A DNA stretch of 5,105 nucleotides from NCBI GenBank assembly GCA_037189785.1, contig JBBCIP010000146.1, positions 1 through 5,105 on the forward strand. Reading direction: 5' to 3'. The translations under genes and the position numbers were made by a program. The notes under the pieces were generated by a model. That model was given only the letters and a program-made list of their open reading frames with translations. It was not told the origin of the DNA and made no database searches. Numbering within the stretch: position 1 is the first letter of the stretch; each line of letters starts with the position of its first letter. Origin of the DNA: Govanella sp037189785 (GTDB taxonomy: Bacteria > Pseudomonadota > Alphaproteobacteria > Sphingomonadales > Govanellaceae). Below, piece by piece: positions 4,750 to 5,105 of the stretch.

Positions 4750-5105
4750 CGCCGTAATGTGTTTTTGAATGCCAATGTCTGACCAGTTATCAGCTTGCAT
4801 AAACTGGAGCCAACGGTTGTAATAAATTCGTGCATTTGCCTCTGTGAAAGTACCGCATTCTGTTGCACCATCAATACCAGGCAAAGGCCGTGAATGCCCT
4901 AAGCCCATTTGGTAATTATAGGGTTGCTGACGTGCGATAAAGCCGATGCTTGCTTCCGTTGCATAACTCCAGTTCTCCGTATCGTCAGACTCTGTCAAAC
5001 CACCCGGCCCCGAGTAACTCAAATAATAACCACGGAGATATTGCTTAACTTCCGTCGGCGCGTCCTTGTCCACTAAATACATTCTCCACATTTCCATTTC
5101 GGTCG
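4747..5105 (-). CDS. Aromatic ring-hydroxylating dioxygenase, large (alpha) subunit, C-terminal part only
   Basis: The frame stays open through the window edge (codons for T and E precede the methionine at 5097), so this is the tail of a longer protein, not a gene starting there. About 118 of a usual ~430-460 residues are visible; the N-terminal Rieske [2Fe-2S] domain and the 2-His part of the iron site are outside. Seen: MWRMYLVDKDAPTEVKQYLR, matching the strand and helix of the catalytic domain, then GGLTESDDTENWSYAT, whose Asp pair should hold the third ligand of the mononuclear Fe(II) (compare ESDDNDN in naphthalene dioxygenase), then PYNYQMGLGHSRPLPG and the terminal NARIYYNRWLQFMQADNW helix. 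The ENW and NYQMGLGH segments resemble the naphthalene/biphenyl/PAH group of dioxygenases rather than phthalate- or vanillate-type single-subunit oxygenases. It oxidises an aromatic ring to a cis-dihydrodiol with electrons from a ferredoxin not seen here. Confidence 0.93.
   Translation of the reverse strand, partial: TEMEMWRMYLVDKDAPTEVKQYLRGYYLSYSGPGGLTESDDTENWSYATEASIGFIARQQPYNYQMGLGHSRPLPGIDGATECGTFTEANARIYYNRWLQFMQADNWSDIGIQKHITA

Noticed and set aside
4747..5097. Methionine at 5097 as the start of a complete small protein
   Set aside because: The frame continues without a stop to the window edge, and the sequence matches the interior of the dioxygenase alpha catalytic domain, where this methionine is internal.

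Overview
The window is a compact run of seven genes, all on the minus strand. They read from high to low coordinates, and both ends are cut by the window edge. No RNA gene, insertion sequence, CRISPR array or attachment site is visible. There is no gene-free stretch longer than about 90 bases. By eye the base composition is in the mid-40s % GC, and the gene types are those of a proteobacterial aromatic-degradation locus. The organism is probably a moderate-GC proteobacterium (gamma- would fit), but nothing here fixes the genus.

Layout in transcription order: (1) 5105-4747, the last ~118 residues of the large (alpha) subunit of a Rieske non-haem iron ring-hydroxylating dioxygenase; (2) 4736-4194, its small (beta) subunit, translationally coupled to alpha; (3) 4170-3967, an unrecognised 60-67 residue protein; (4) 3937-3218, a GntR/FadR-type (FCD) regulator; (5) 3131-2721, a RidA/YjgF-family protein that lacks the archetypal catalytic arginine; (6) 2688-1201, a UbiD-family prenylated-FMN decarboxylase with all expected active-site residues; (7) 1161-1, an aromatic acid:H+ symporter-type MFS transporter missing its C-terminal end.

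The genes together suggest uptake and catabolism of an aromatic or heteroaromatic carboxylic acid. The transporter would import it, the dioxygenase would install a cis-diol, and the UbiD enzyme would remove a carboxylate from the substrate or an intermediate. The RidA-like protein may deal with an imine, enamine or other reactive intermediate. The GntR protein would sense a pathway acid. The substrate cannot be named from this window. The ferredoxin, reductase, cis-diol dehydrogenase, ring-cleavage enzyme and the UbiX flavin prenyltransferase would have to lie outside it.

The less ordinary signals are a perfect 22-bp palindrome inside the transporter gene, a small protein of unknown role between the dioxygenase and its regulator, the arginine-less RidA protein, and repeated TAAGAATGAT / AAGAATG motifs in the short spacers on both sides of the regulator gene.
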